Position numbers and translations under genes: made by a program
Assembly: GCA_020698575.1 (NCBI GenBank)
Contig: CM036242.1
Location: 14,985,124 to 15,049,123 of the forward strand
Origin: Bostrychus sinensis
Taxonomy: Eukaryota > Chordata > Actinopteri > Gobiiformes > Eleotridae
Length of the DNA: 64,000 bases
Direction: 5' to 3'
The notes under the pieces: generated by a model
What the model was told of the DNA's origin: nothing
The model's input: only the letters and a program-made list of their open reading frames with translations
Databases searched by the model: none
Shown here: piece by piece, positions 23,516 to 36,458 of the stretch
How the letters are laid out: each line of letters starts with the position of its first letter
How positions within the stretch are numbered: the first letter of the stretch is position 1

Positions 23516-24000
23516 TATTTTATTTTTGAAATAGTATAACCAGTAAAAGAAAATACATGGGCACATGCACATCACCAAATGTGTGAAAAATATTTAAGTG
23601 CAAGGGGTTGAAGACCTAAACCAAAATAATTTCTGTGGCACACGGAGCCTATTGATACAAGCCGAAAATTACCAAAAAAGGACCTAACTATTTCCACCTT
23701 TTAAGATAATTTTATTTCTGTTCAAAGGTACACTTAACATTCCTTGGTGGAAATCATTGCATAAACAAGATGTACAAGCTTCTGTGGTCTGCACACATAG
23801 AAACATAGCATATTACTTCATTACTTGTTTCTGCCTTCTTCCCTAATGCAAAATCATGTTTGCAGAAAATAGCTTTGCCTAGAATGAAAGTAACAGTGAA
23901 TGGTTGTCTCTCAGTGCTTTGCGATTAACTAGCAATAGCCAGTTTGCTAAGAAAGGGGTCTGGCTTGCCCCAGTGTAACACTGATCTGTAATTGAAAACT
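23516..24000. other. Intergenic, nothing recognised
   Basis: AT-rich sequence between a dispersed repeat and a poly(T) tract. Confidence 0.4.

Positions 24001-24032
<32 letters not shown>
24001..24032. repeat. Poly(T) tract
   Basis: About 30 uninterrupted T. No attached retroposon body is recognised. Confidence 0.9.
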
Positions 24033-24033
<1 letters not shown>

Positions 24034-25517
24034 ACATTGAACAATACATAGATCTAAATAAACAATTTTGTACTGTACATGTATCCTAAAGGTTGATTAC
24101 ATATGATTAAAGTGAGCGGTGCAGTAGGTCCAGTCACAGTCTTCTTTACCTTTGGCTGTGGCTCAGAGCATACTGTGTTGCCAGGTGGAGAGGAGGGGTG
24201 GGGGGAGATGGGTAGAGCCGGCGGCCATTAGTGGTGTTGGCTATTGGACGTGAAAGGAGAAGAAATGGGGCAGCTTTGCCACCCGTTTGAAGTAGGGACA
24301 GCTTGTTTGTGAAGTGCAGGCCGAGTGCTTGGCTTTCATGTCCTGCTCTCAAGTGACCCAGTGAGACCTCAACTTCATAAACCATATTGACTATAGCAGC
24401 TAAAAAAAAAAAGAAAAAAAAAAAAAGAAAAGAAAAAAAAACAACATAAAAACACTGACACAGTCTCTTCCAGCTCTTATGGGGATCGGAAACCTTTATG
24501 AAGAGACATGAATAAGAGAGCTGTGGGAGTTTGAAGGCCAGCCCATGACACCACATACAAACAGCAACTGACTCATTGTAAAAGTATTGACTTGTTACCT
24601 GCATAGGAAAGTTTAACTCAATGTCACGGCAGTTAAGTGCAACGATAATCAATGCGCTGACATTTTTCTCCCTCTGAGACGCCTATTGTGTGATTAAACA
24701 TGAATTAAAAGTGAAGCTCTGAACTCTCCAGTGCTCTCTCCACCTTCTCTAAAGTTCTAATGCTGTGCACTTAACAGGAGTTGGTGACACAAGTGCTGAT
24801 CCAGCTCTGAGGGATGAGGGCTTGAGAGGACTTAGACAGTTTTTTGTCGCCTCTGCATTTCTAGGGAGGGAATTGGCAGATTATTTGGTCAACCTCGATC
24901 AGTTCCACCGTGGCTTAAAGCGGGGGGATACATGCCCGCTGACTAATATTGCCCGAGAAATCCATCAAAGTCAGAGGGCTTGCCCCCCCATTTTTTTTTT
25001 TTTTTAAACGCGCGTGTTCTGATGAAGTGCTCAGCGAGTGGAAGCCGTGACAAACACAGGCCGTACCCCTCCTGCAAACCGCCGCTGACAGATCCTGATG
25101 AAAATAAATTATGCTGTCTGAGAGCATGAAAGTACCTACTGTAATGTCAAATGAGACGGCAGTTAACTTTAATCTTCAAAGCTCTCCTATAGCGTAATGC
25201 AGTTTTATTTGCTGCCTTAATATGCCCCAAAATCAAAAGTTAAAGTGATTTTCACACGATTGAGCGTCGGCGCATGCAGGACACAAAATTGACTTTTCCT
25301 GCCACAAGGTTTCATTGTTATAAAAGGCAGGGTTCTGTGCCGCTGGGTGAAAGATGGCTTATTGTTATATGATTGAGTAACTTCAAAAACAGGAGAGACA
25401 TTTTTGCTGTTTGAAGATTTTAGTTTTGCCTCAGAATCATGGTTCAACACTGGTAGAGATGTTAGGAACGGCAGCTTTTTGGCTACTCTTGTGATGATGA
25501 CAGAAGACAACTTAGTA
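24033..25517. other. Intergenic, 24,660-25,260 a candidate conserved block
   Basis: The frame of 168 codons on the minus strand at 24,146-24,652 crosses an A-rich tract and lacks any domain, so I do not call it. The 24,660-25,260 portion is repeat-free, GC-balanced and carries ATTA/TAAT words. It looks like single-copy regulatory DNA. Confidence 0.4.
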
Positions 25518-25875
25518 TAGGGTGACCAGATTTTTAGACCCAAAAACCAGGGCACATATTTTTTTTTCACTAATCACGGTGCATTTGAACTTACCCAAGC
25601 AACAAAAAAATTTCAGAAACCCATACAATTTCATGACATTAAAGTAACTGAATCCAGCAATTAAGTTTTGGATTTTAATGGCAATTTAATAATAAATATA
25701 ATGACACATGACAGATGTTTTTGGGCAAGTTTGTTTTAAGTTTCTGTGCATTTCTATTGGTTAATATAGGGACAACTGGGACATATTACTGTTTTTACAA
25801 ATATGTCTTGGTAGATGGGACAAGGAGCCTAAAACTGTGACTGTCCCTGTTAAATAGGGATGTCTGGTCACCCTA
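25518..25875. mobile_element. MITE, 358 bp, hAT-type 8-bp duplication
   Basis: The ends TAGGGTGACCAG and CTGGTCACCCTA are perfect 12-bp inverted repeats. ACTTAGTA lies directly outside both (25,510-25,517 and 25,876-25,883), a perfect 8-bp target duplication. The interior has GGGACA/TGTCCC words and no coding frame. This fits a short hAT-like MITE mobilised by a transposase encoded elsewhere. Confidence 0.9.
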
Positions 25876-25883
25876 ACTTAGTA

Positions 25884-26451
25884 CATAGACATAGTATTAT
25901 ATTTAAATGTAATATCAAAAATCAGAAGCCATTTTCATAAGTGCTTCCTCGGTATGTACAGTATGGAGACTTCTTAATGACATTTGTTATCAGCACATGT
26001 CAGAAGAATGTTCACAAAACAGGAGTTCATACAAGTCAAAGTGATAAGTCAACATGTCCGCCATGCATGATGCCTAAATTTACAATATCCACAATTTTCA
26101 ATTTCTGTTCCTTCTAATAATAGCAAATAGACTCTTTACTATTATCTTATTCAAAAGTCAGATTATTAGCTGACTATAAACTAACTAACTACTCTTAATT
26201 TAGCGTTAGATCATACCATCCTGCATTTATCCCCATCTTGTAAAACACAAGACACAATGCTTTAAGAATATTTATCATTTCTGTTTCTCTTTTATGTATT
26301 TATCTTTCTTTTTTCTGCTTTTTCTCTGTGTAACTGGATGTAGACGGTGCATTACTAGCCACTTCTTTCTGTAACAAAAAGCCATTTATTCATTATCAAT
26401 TAATAATTTCATTGTGTAGTTTAAGCATTTGTTTCCAACTCAGATTTTGCT
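25884..26451. other. Intergenic, nothing recognised
   Basis: AT-rich sequence with no coding signal. Confidence 0.45.
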
Positions 26452-26915
26452 ACTGTAAAGTTCCTATATTATGCTCTTTTTGGGCTTTTTAAAATAGTTT
26501 TGTACACCTTTTCATCAGTATTTCATGTTTTATAACTTAAAATAATGTATATGTATGGAAAATAAATTCTTTTGGGGAGATGTTACTTTCACAAGAGAGC
26601 TTAGAATAGGTGCCTCTCGCCCCCTGCTGGTAACAGTGGGGAATGGGCAGAGCATAAAATGGCTAATTAGCAAGGTTATTAACATCATGGTGCTAATCGA
26701 TGGATAAATGAGCTGACTGCTTCATAGTGATGGCAATTTAAGCGCTGAAATGATTAGAATAAATATGGTGATGGTGTATGAGGATTAAAAATGCACAGGA
26801 GCGCTTCTTGGTTTCATGTGTCTGTATAGAGCAATGAGATCTGATCATTTTTAGTCTTGAGAAATGGAAATACTTAACTTACAGGATTACTCAAATAAAT
26901 GTAAATGAAACAAGT
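26452..26915 (+). mobile_element. Dispersed ~450-bp family, copy 2
   Basis: Aligns in order with the copies at 23,125 and 52,501 and, inverted, with 34,055. It carries TATAACTTAAAATAATGTAT, GAGCATAAAATGGCTAATTA and ATGGTGATGGTGTATG. It extends further right than copy 1, ending with an ACTCAAATAAATGTAAATGA block. Confidence 0.8.
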
Positions 26916-28869
26916 ACGAGGGGAGGGGATTTAGCATAAAAGAAGAGCTTTAAAAAGAGTTTTGCCCCACACACTGGTCATAGCATAAATGGTGATAAAT
27001 GGTGCTATTCGGGTTAAGTTGGTGTCTTCATGCCCACATAAGATCTCAGGACAAACATAGCACTCGATCCAGATTTCCCAGGCTCAGAGGGGCTGTTTCT
27101 CAGCAGTTGCAGGATGCGTGTATTTTTTACAGCTCTGTCAGGACCAATGGAGACTGCTGTGAAACACAGGGCTTCAGACCCCAGACATTTTCTGCCAATT
27201 ACATCATTTATTCCTCACAGTTTTAGAGACAGCGAGAGATTTGCCTTTTTTGTCTGCACTTGTTCCCTGATGCCTGTCAGACTCTGCACTGACTCTGAGC
27301 CTAAAGCACTAAAATATACATTACAGCTTTGTTTAGGATGGGTTTAACTTCACTGCAATTAGGCATATGATGAGTCTGCTGGCGATGTTTTATTGATACG
27401 TGAGCCAAGCCTGATTCCATTCTCTTTTGAAGAAGAAGAATAAATAATAAATAAAGGGAGCAAAATTAAATGTGACTGCAGGAATGACTAGGAGCTAATG
27501 ATGCGCATATGCTATAGGTTGCAAAATTTTCTTTTGTCTTTTCTAAAACCATAAATCATAAGCTGTATAGGACCAAGATATACTGTAGCTGCAAAAAGAA
27601 CACTTTTTTGCTCTGCTAAGTGTAAGTGAGTGAATTCTTTGAAAACCACTGGAATATTTATGCCTTTTACAATCACTTACCAAAATAGATGAACATTTGT
27701 TGTGGCCAATTTTCTTCCGACTAAGACTTTGCTTCCTCAAAGAGAATTTTCTCATCCTCAGCGCACAGCCTCTTTTTCTAAAAAGTGTGATAGAAATTGC
27801 GTGTGACAACCGCCACTCAAACTGAGCGGCCCATAACGACAAGAGAGCCAAGGACAGGCTTAATACTATTTATAAATCTATGAAATGGCATGGTTTGCAG
27901 GAAAGTGTGAAGGAATAAGGGATGGAGGCTAGGAGGGTGTATGTGTTTTTTTTTTTTTTTTTTATCACCCCCAAAGCTTCTTATGACCTCAGTGTTCCTC
28001 CAGTCTAAACATAGCCCCGCTCCAAATACAATGGCCCATTCCATTCCAGTGCGTCTTCTAAACAAGCATTTTAATCGCTGTCACGCTGCACGACTTATCT
28101 GAAGTTTTGAAACAAAAAAAAAATTATTTCATCCCTCCACCACTCTTTTCACTTTCTTTACATGGAACACAATGGTTTTGACTGTTTCTCTTCATTAATT
28201 TTACAAATGAAATTGTCCTAATCCCAAAAATAGTTTTATCCAGCGTGCCGTAATTTCAACTCCTGACTCTAAGACTCCTTACTTTTTCCGAGAGCACAGC
28301 AAGTGTTCAAGTCCTACAACATCCAGTTCTAAGAAGTCCCCACGGATTAACCAGATTATTGAATCATGGCTTTAGATAATACCATCAGTTACAGTTTACT
28401 TCTGAGAACAGATGTAAAAAAAGGGCCAATATGGCAATGTTGTGAAAGTGCTAATGATAGCAGCAGACTTTTCCTCCAAACAAGCAGATGCGGTGAAGTT
28501 TGAACAGCTGTCAAATGTGATGAGCGTGACACAAGCGCCCGCAGTGGAATCAGAGGGACTCTCCTTATGATATAGCAGCCTACACATGTCGGCAGAGCAT
28601 AGCAGATGATAAATCAGACTATCTGTGCTACGCCAGGTGTTTCTCTTTTAGAGGAGACTTCGGGTGCAGAGGGGGACTTCGCTGCTGTCACAGACCTCTG
28701 CAGGTAAAGAAAGTATAGGTCACATTAGTCAAAACAGTAACAGCACTGTGCATAGTTTTAGTGAGGTAAAAAAAAAAAAATGCTTTCATTGTATTTTTTG
28801 TTAGGAACATTTCAGGAAAGGTATAGCAAAATTACTAATTTTGGTATGGATCCAGATCACTGTTTAGAG
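26916..28869. other. Intergenic, about 2 kb without a gene
   Basis: No supported coding region. A T run lies near 27,948-27,963. The 28,420-28,700 part is repeat-free and GC-balanced and may be regulatory. Confidence 0.45.
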
Positions 28870-29171
28870 CGGCTGTGCCCAAAGTGGGGTCCGTGGGCCA
28901 AACTTTGAGAGTTTTGATTCAGCCCACGAGGCGGTGCTGTCATTTGTGAAGGGTAAGGTTTGATTCTATTGTGCACTGAAAAGTCTGTCAATGGTTGGTA
29001 TGGAGCCTAACAACTCCGTCTACCTTAACCATGTAATAACAGAAGGATGTTTAATAATAAATCTGTTTACATGTGATCTCATTACATGCAAAAGATTTTT
29101 GAGTTTGGTCTTTGGCCTGCTAATAGATTTCCATTTTGGCGCTCTGATGGAAAGATGTTTGGGCACACTTG
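28870..29171. mobile_element. MITE, 302 bp, hAT-like
   Basis: The left end CGGCTGTGCCCAAA and the inverted right end CAAGTGTGCCCAAA share TGTGCCCAAA. The flanks are GTTTAGAG on the left and TTTTAGAG on the right, a 7 of 8 match as expected for an aged 8-bp target duplication. The CCCAAAGTGGGGTCCGTGGG body is of a kind common in vertebrate hAT MITEs. Confidence 0.65.
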
Positions 29172-31299
29172 TTTTAGAGTGTTTTAATGGATTCTGTCAT
29201 TTTGAGATATGGACCAAATATGCTAACTTTAAAAGAATAGCTTTGTTTTAGTAGATTCTTTACCATTGTCAAATAAGGCTTTCATGGCTCAGTGGAAAGA
29301 GATAAGATCAGTGCCTTGGTAGAAGTCTATACTCTCCAAGTGCTTAGTGCTAGTTTAGATTGTTCTTCTTTTTAAATTGCATTCATTTTTGCACATTGAT
29401 ACCCCTTCCCTTTTTCATAGTCATTCTTAAACAGGCTTTAAAAACAATCTTCTTAAATTTTCTATTTAGTTGCAAAGTTAAAGTGCTGTTTGCTTGATGA
29501 CATCATTGTCTTCTTCAAGGGTCATTTGCTGCAGAACAACAAACACATCTTTTATGGCTGACCTCTAGCCGAGCAGACCGCGCACAGCTCCGCGTTTGTC
29601 TCTGAGATTTATGCTTGTGATCTAATACAACAGAGGTGAGTGTAATTTTGTTTGTAGTGCTCAAAGCAGTAGGAAATTGCATTTTGAAAGACTCAACACC
29701 AATTTGTCCTCCCGCCGATGATGTCTCGGGTTGTTTGAGTGAGCCACACAATATGCATGTTTTGTCTGAAATTAATTTTGCTGCTGCAGCGGCTGCTGAC
29801 TCGCTCCTTTTTCATCTTTTATTTAAGTTATCTGGTAATTTAATATGTCCATAACATTGAATCATAACCCAATGCTGGGCCACTATACATTTTGTGTGGT
29901 TCACAACCCTTTTCAGCTACCTAAAAATATTATTATATTGTAATGCAATTTGTGTGAGATTTCCATAGCAAAGGTTGTTCTCATCTTCCCAACTTAACTC
30001 AAAATGCTTATAATGTGATCAACTATGAGCTACAATTTGGATGTTGCTCTTCAATAAATGAGTGCACAGTATTGACTCTAGACATATACAGCAGGTAAAT
30101 TTAGTATTGAACACTTCAACATTTCTCTCAACAAATTTCCGACTCAGCTTGTTTATGGTGGAATAATTTTCTTTCCACCTCCAGCTCACTGAAACATTCA
30201 GAAGTTTAAAAATCCTTCTGTAACCATTGCCATCTGAATGTTTTGCAACAGTAGGGTTGCAAACGCCTTGAGAGAGCTCTTTGCTTTTACCATCGTCAGA
30301 TGTTTCCTGTGTGAGACCTTTGTAAAGAGACATCATTTATAGCTCAGCCAAGAGGCAGGATTGCTTGTTGATTACTGATAGATTTCAGATATAGTCGTGG
30401 CTTTCCCAGCCTTTTGCACCTCTTCATGTGTACAATACTTTTTCCCTTATCTTATCCCCTTGTCTTATGCCATTTTTATTACACATTACAGAATTTCTGA
30501 ATGTGTTTGTTTTGGTTTCTTTGTATGTATGGATTACTTGGGTTGTTACTGACATATGATAAAAATGTCATGTCAGTAGCCATGTCAGAAATATGTTTTT
30601 TGAGAAGTGTTCTTGTGTTTAATAATTATTTTACCCTCTGTATGTCTTACATACATAGTACAACTTTTTATTTTACAAATCTCTAGAGTCTAAACCACAT
30701 AGCTGGTCTGATTGTGTGACCCAGTTTATCCTTGATCATTTTATTTGGACCCACTTTAAAAACATTTATTTTACTACACCCTTTATGGCACAAGTATAAA
30801 AAAAAAATCCCACAGTTTCACATAAATAAAAACAATAATATTTAGGCTTCAAATAAGCTCAAGACTGAAAGTGTATTCAACTCACAACCCACTTTTGGGC
30901 CCTGACCCACCAGTGAAGCATCACTGTTCTCGACAAAATAAGAGTCAATCAAGTCAATCTCATTTGCCACCACTTTGCAATCTGACACTTCTGTCCCTAC
31001 TGTGTTGAGCCAAAATGATAAGATTAATGGCAGGGTGGATTTGAGTTCACGGGAATTAATTGTGTCTCATTTTCTTCCGCAGCAGATGAAACAATCAGGC
31101 CAGTAAACCAGGGATTCTTGCCAACATGGCTGCACTAGAAATTAATAAGAGTACAGCAGGCCATACCTTACCGTCTTACAATATGCAGGACTAACAGTTA
31201 AACAAAGGATTGGATTGTGTGGTCTGTTATATATTATTAATATATAGTTTATTGTAATTTACATCAGTTGCAATCTACTTCAGTTAAAGTACTATCATT
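29172..31299. other. Intergenic, about 2.1 kb without a gene
   Basis: No supported gene. The 29,515-29,760 part is repeat-free. The end of a hAT-like relic may lie at about 30,880-30,926, where the minus strand reads CAGTGATGCTTCACTGGTGG, but its other end was not found. Confidence 0.4.
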
Positions 31300-31510
31300 T
31301 TATCCACAAAGGGGGTTATGTTTTTTTTACCAGCGTTCATTTGTCTGTTGGCTGATTTAGCATCAATAATTCCAAAGTCATGTTCAGATTTTGATTACAT
31401 TTTCAGAATAAGGTCAGAAATGGGTAAAAGATGAAATGTATAAGCTTTTGAGGTGGATCACTGTCTAAATGCAGAAATACCTAAATATTTCTGTACACTG
31501 TACCCGGATA
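31300..31510 (-). mobile_element. Dispersed repeat, family shared with 59,555-59,960
   Basis: The minus strand carries CCCATTTCTGACC, AATGTAATCAAAATCTG and a stretch of CAGACAAA words, then AACATAACCCCC, in the same order as the plus strand at 59,808-59,920. Both look like the 3' portion of a repeat that is very common in teleosts. Confidence 0.55.
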
Positions 31511-32033
31511 TTGAATGTACTTTTGTAATTTTTTTAGCCTGTTATATGTAAATGTGAAGGTTTTGGCCCATGACTACAGTTGTTTTAGTTTATGCTAGTT
31601 TGACCATATACATAAATATGTGAAATAGTTTAAGTAGAATGACAGAAGGTGGCAGTATGCAGCTGGTTGAGACCCAGAAATAATCAGAAAGAAGAAGAGC
31701 ACATGTTCAAATTCAACATCTGAAGTGCAAGGTAAAACATAATCTTTAAACATTGCCACAACAGTTACAAAATGGGTTAATATGATAATATTTTATAGTA
31801 GTATACCTAGAAGTATATCTTTCTGTTCTGTTCTGTTTCTGAACACTATGAAAATGGACAGTGGATCTAGAACCTGTGTTACAATTTACATCTTGATAAA
31901 TTAAAGTTGGTACATTTTAAAATAGTAACACTGAACTCAACCTATCTGGGTTTACATAGCATCATTGCAAGATAGGGCCAAAGAAGTAAAGTAACAAATG
32001 AATAGTTTTACCATGCATGTTGTTTAAGTGCTT
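31511..32033. other. Intergenic, nothing recognised
   Basis: AT-rich sequence without coding signal. Confidence 0.45.
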
Positions 32034-32092
32034 TGTGGCTTAATGGATAGAGCATCTATTACTGAATAGATCCCTGGTTCAAGCCCAGGTAT
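32034..32092 (+). mobile_element. tRNA-like relic, probable SINE head
   Basis: It shows TGGCTTAATGGATAGAGCA (D arm), a TCTAT/ATAGA stem in the anticodon position and a CCTGGTTCAAGCCCAGG T arm with a perfect 5-bp stem. The acceptor stem cannot pair and the anticodon loop is short, so it is not a working tRNA gene. Confidence 0.55.
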
Positions 32093-33930
32093 ATAAAAAC
32101 CATAAACTGTGAAACTAAGACAGAACCCTAAATAACATTACTGTAAGTCATGGCCTGGCTTTTATGACCCATCCACCACCACAACTCTAGCTTGTAAAAA
32201 CAGCCAGACAGTACGTTGTAAGTATGTGCCTGTGTTGGTCTGTTTACAACAAACCACTTATGCAGCTGAAACATGATTATTCTACAGATAATCTACAATC
32301 ATAGTTATGCACTGCTTGTTCCAGTGTCATTTTTGTCACTGAAGTCTTTTGACAGCTGCAAAACACTGCATATGCAAATAAATGTGCAAATGCCAGGTCT
32401 TTACCAATGCGTGACAACACTGGTTAGGCTAAAATCAGTTCATTCATTGATTAGCTACATGCCCTATATCTAAGGTCAAGCTATATTGTGAGATGTGTTA
32501 TTGTAGCCTAACTTAACAGAGCCTGCCTACTATTACATATAATCTTCAATTTTCCTGAAAGCCCCAAGAGTCTACAGCCCAAGTCCACCCTAAAACAATC
32601 CCCTTGCTTAGTGACTCCTCTAATTTGAGCACTGCCTGCTCTGCAGTGGAGAAAGATGAGGATTCTCTGAGCCATTTTGAGTTCCCAGTGATGGATATTG
32701 GCAAACAGCTTGCCTCTGTGAGTAAGGATAACCTTCCATTTGATCAATCCTACCCCCGTCTCTAAGACTATACCCCCCAATAAATCAATAGCCTAGACGT
32801 GTTTGTCCTGCTACTCTCCATTCCCCTCCATCCCTTTCCATACTCTCCCGGCCTGAGGAACCTCTCTCTCCTCTTGCTACTCTCAACACGTCCTCTTTGA
32901 TACCCAGGAATCTTTGTTCCTCCTTTTTTTTTTTTTTTTTTTTTCGCCAGCTTATTTCTTTAACATGATCTAAAAACTGCTGCAAATGGCATGGTCTAAT
33001 AATTTGGCATGATACAGTGTTTCCTCTTGTTTGTCATCAAATACCAATTCACCCTTGTCTGTCTGTTCTGTGTTCATGTTTTTGAGAACAAAGGGAAGTT
33101 TCAGAATGCAGCACACAGGGAGAAGCCTTTTAGGACTGTGGAAGCTACAAGATATGGAAACACAGAGAGAATTTGATTGAGAGCCGGGACAAGTGGCAAA
33201 TTTATCATCAAACAATGGAGAAAAGCTGTGAACAACAATGAACTTAGGCTACAAGCATTACAATTTCCCATTTAGATTATTCCGGGACAGAGGAAAAAAC
33301 AAAAAAAACAAAAAAAAAACAAAAACAAAAAACACATTTTTGCCTTTAATTTCATGTTAGACCAGAGTCATTATTTTGTAATACTCATAGGAACATGACT
33401 GCGGAAGCTGCAATTAAATTTCCTGAACAAAATACTTTCGGTGCGGCTGTGCGGTCCCTGTAGAGTTGCCGGTCACATTCTCTTGTTCTCTAGATTTAGT
33501 GGAAGGGGCTGCTTTCTAATGACTTCAAATAATCTCGCAGAGTGTCAGCCACATATACCAATTATTAATTACAAACCAGAATCCCACAGAGAATATGTCT
33601 TGGTAGCGTAAAAAATAGAATTAGGTAGTGCTGTTTTTGGCAAGCTCTAAGCTTTCTTCAAATACGGGTGTTCGGCCAAGTGCTTATGAGATATGTAAAG
33701 ACAGATGAATCACAACTTCTTTGGTAGGATTATTATGGTGTCCGCCTGCTGTTCAGCCTCCTGCTGAATGTTTTATTATAAATGTGTTTTGGAAACCCAT
33801 GGTTCTCAAACAGAGGGACAGTTAACACCAATGGCATATGGACTTTACAGGTCCCCTTTTATGCTAAATTAACTTTTTAGTGCTTTTAACCATGTAATAA
33901 TGGTGTCTGTGAAGACTCTCACTCGTCCAG
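32093..33930. other. Intergenic, about 1.8 kb without a gene
   Basis: Contains a T22 run near 32,922-32,944 and an A-rich stretch near 33,297-33,333. The 33,400-33,780 part is repeat-free. No gene is seen. Confidence 0.45.
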
Positions 33931-34030
33931 GGTAATTGCATTGCAACAAAAGTTAAAAAAGCAGTCATCTGGATTGGATTTTTTCAAGTTGAAGACGTTT
34001 CACCTCTTATCCAAGAGGCTTTCTCAATTC
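33931..34030 (-). mobile_element. Short repeat fragment
   Basis: The minus strand reads AAGCCTCTTGGATAAGAGGT followed by GAAACGTCTTCAACTTG, a string I have often seen in dispersed fish repeats. It is too short to classify. Confidence 0.35.
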
Positions 34031-34054
34031 TGAAATGATGTAATAATGATGTTT

Positions 34055-34493
34055 CTACCTTAAAAACATAGCCGGAGTAGTATTTTGTTTCATTCACGTA
34101 TGTTTGAGTAATCCTGTATACGGAGCTTGTTCTGTTCTTAAGAGCTGAAAACACTCACTCTCATCTCTACATAGACACATGAAACGAGGAAGGGCTCCTG
34201 TGCATTTCTAAAACCCATACACCGTCACCGGACTCATTTTGATGATTTCAGGGCTTAATTTGCTGTAACTACATAGAAGTCACCTCATTTATCTATCTGT
34301 TAGCATCATGTTACCAATAGCCAAGCTATTTAGCCATGTTATGCGCTGTCCATTTCCTACAGTCGCAAATTGAAGAAGACGTTTTCCATGCACATTATGT
34401 TAAGTTACAAAATGTGAAATACTAATGCAAAGGTGTCCAAAACAATTTTGAAAAGCCTGAAAAAAAGCATGATATAGGACCTTTAAATGCTTG
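34055..34493 (-). mobile_element. Dispersed ~450-bp family, copy 3 (inverted)
   Basis: The reverse complement starts TTTAAAGGTCCTATATCATG and runs through GGACACCTTTGCATTAGTAT, AACATGGCTAAATAGC and GGTGTATGGGTTTTAGAAAT to ACGTGAATGAAACAAAATAC. It preserves the longest 3' portion of the four copies. Confidence 0.8.
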
Positions 34494-34673
34494 TCCACAT
34501 TTTGAATGCAGTCTTTCTTATATAGCACTATTTCTTTATATAAATAAACTGGCTAAATATCAAGTCAGTTGCTAGTGTTAATGCTAATGATATCTTTTGG
34601 TTTTTAACGTTGTGTTTTGTGCACTGAAAACGTATTGTGCTCTGTTTTATTATTGGTACCTAAATGCAAAATG

Positions 34674-34674
<1 letters not shown>
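34494..34674. other. Intergenic spacer
   Basis: Nothing recognised. Confidence 0.4.

Positions 34675-34762
<88 letters not shown>
34675..34762. repeat. (TA)n microsatellite, 44 units
   Basis: Uninterrupted alternating TA, likely length-variable. Confidence 0.97.
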
Positions 34763-34768
<6 letters not shown>

Positions 34769-36419
34769 CTGCCTAAACCATGATAGTTCCAATATTAGCC
34801 TTTGCAGTTAGTGATGCTAATGCCCAGTATAATGTAGCAGAACTTTTTAAGGCAACAGAAAACTTTGTACAGGTGCGTGCATGTAGAAAAGCATCAAGGT
34901 TGTTGTGAAACTGAATACTTTTCTCAGGATGGACACATGAATGGCAGGCTACATTGAGCCAGACTTTCTTCTCCGGTCCGTTAACTAGTCTTATATGTCA
35001 TAAAAATACATCTTTGAAAGTGTATCTAAAACATTTCAATTTTATTTTCATAATGATCCTTACAGTGGCCAGAAGTCAGTATCCACACGGTTCGCTATTA
35101 AAGGTAAAGTGTCATTACCGCAGCACTCAGTCTATTCATTACAAGCATCGCTGTCTATTGATGTGAGCCTCAGTCTAATCATAGAAGTTTCTGTGGGCAC
35201 TAGCCATCATCTGAAACACCCCTCTCACATTATATCAGATTAATGCCAAATTACCTCTTTTGAGTGCTTTTCATTCGGCTATTGACTTAAGCACCATGAC
35301 TGTCATAAAGGATGATGGACACGACGTGACGGTGGATTTGTAAAACAGCAAACTGGAGCTTATATACCTAATAAAGTTATTCAGTGAGCATTTAGGTCAG
35401 AAGAATTCAGTGAACAGAACGTACCCTTTAATCAAATCAATGCATACAAATAGCTCTGGCAATGTCAGTCTGCAGACGCTACCTGGGTTTCTGCCTCTGA
35501 AGTTGGATTGTTGACTTGACAAACTGTGTAGCACTCTGTAATCATGCATTTAATGACACAAGCATATATATTTTTATAAACTTTTATTTTTCTATGGTGC
35601 TTTGTGGAATCTGGCAGCTGCTGTTCAATGACAGCTTGTTAAAAAAAGGTGTAACTTTGAGCAAAAGTGTGTAGTGTCTATATTTAAACTCTTTGGAGAG
35701 CTCCCATTTTCACTTTAGGTTTAAACGCTTTGATGATACTTATGGGGATACAAAGCACGTCACCTTCATGGTTCAAACTTTAATAGCGTAGAGAGAAAAA
35801 CAAGAATAGAAGGCAAAGTTAAGAATGTGAATTGTCAGAAGTCAGTAAGTATTAAAGATAAAGTGGTTTCACTGTTAGATCTTTTGTTCTTGCATACATT
35901 ATGCACTAGTGTAAGATGTAAGTGTAAGGACAGTTAGCTGTAATCCTGTCACCTCATATAATGTTTGTACAACAGTAAGTGGGACACACAGTGAGCAGCC
36001 AAAACAGCAACAACTATTTGGATCATGGTGAGAATAAAGCAAAAAGAAACATTGCTACATTGCAAATCAAACTCATGTCAATTAAAAAAAAAAACAACAA
36101 CAACCTCTAGCTACTTTTTAGATGTGTTAGTCTGTTCCTGTGTTTTCCATACAGTGCATTCTTGCTGGTCAGTGTATCCAGCCTAGTAAGTTGGTCAGAC
36201 TTCATGTTCATGTGCTTTCACTTTGGGAAGTTGGAATAGTTAAAATTATTAACAAGGAACCTTTTAGGATCTAAATTAAAATAAAAATGATTAGGGGTGC
36301 TACGCTGTAAAATGTTGAAATGTGTTAAATTCTATGTAATAAAGTGGAGAGATGTTTTGGGAGGACAATACCAAAGCATAACTACACAATCAAAAGGAGG
36401 CATTTAAATGAACCATAAC

Positions 36420-36422
<3 letters not shown>
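34763..36422. other. Intergenic, about 1.7 kb without a gene
   Basis: No coding signal. The 35,170-35,700 part is repeat-free and of balanced composition, a possible regulatory stretch. Confidence 0.4.

Positions 36423-36453
<31 letters not shown>
36423..36453. repeat. Poly(A) tract, 31 nt
   Basis: Uninterrupted A run; no attached retroposon is recognised. Confidence 0.9.

Positions 36454-36458
<5 letters not shown>

Noticed and set aside
24146..24652. Minus-strand open frame of 168 codons
   Set aside because: It runs through an A/T homopolymer (poly-Phe) and shows no domain.
29279..29345. tRNA-like string GGCTCAGTGGAAAGAG
   Set aside because: No B box and no T arm follow, so it is not a tRNA and not clearly a SINE.
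30700..30926. Possible hAT relic ending in CACTG
   Set aside because: Only one end resembles a terminal repeat; the opposite end and a target duplication were not found.
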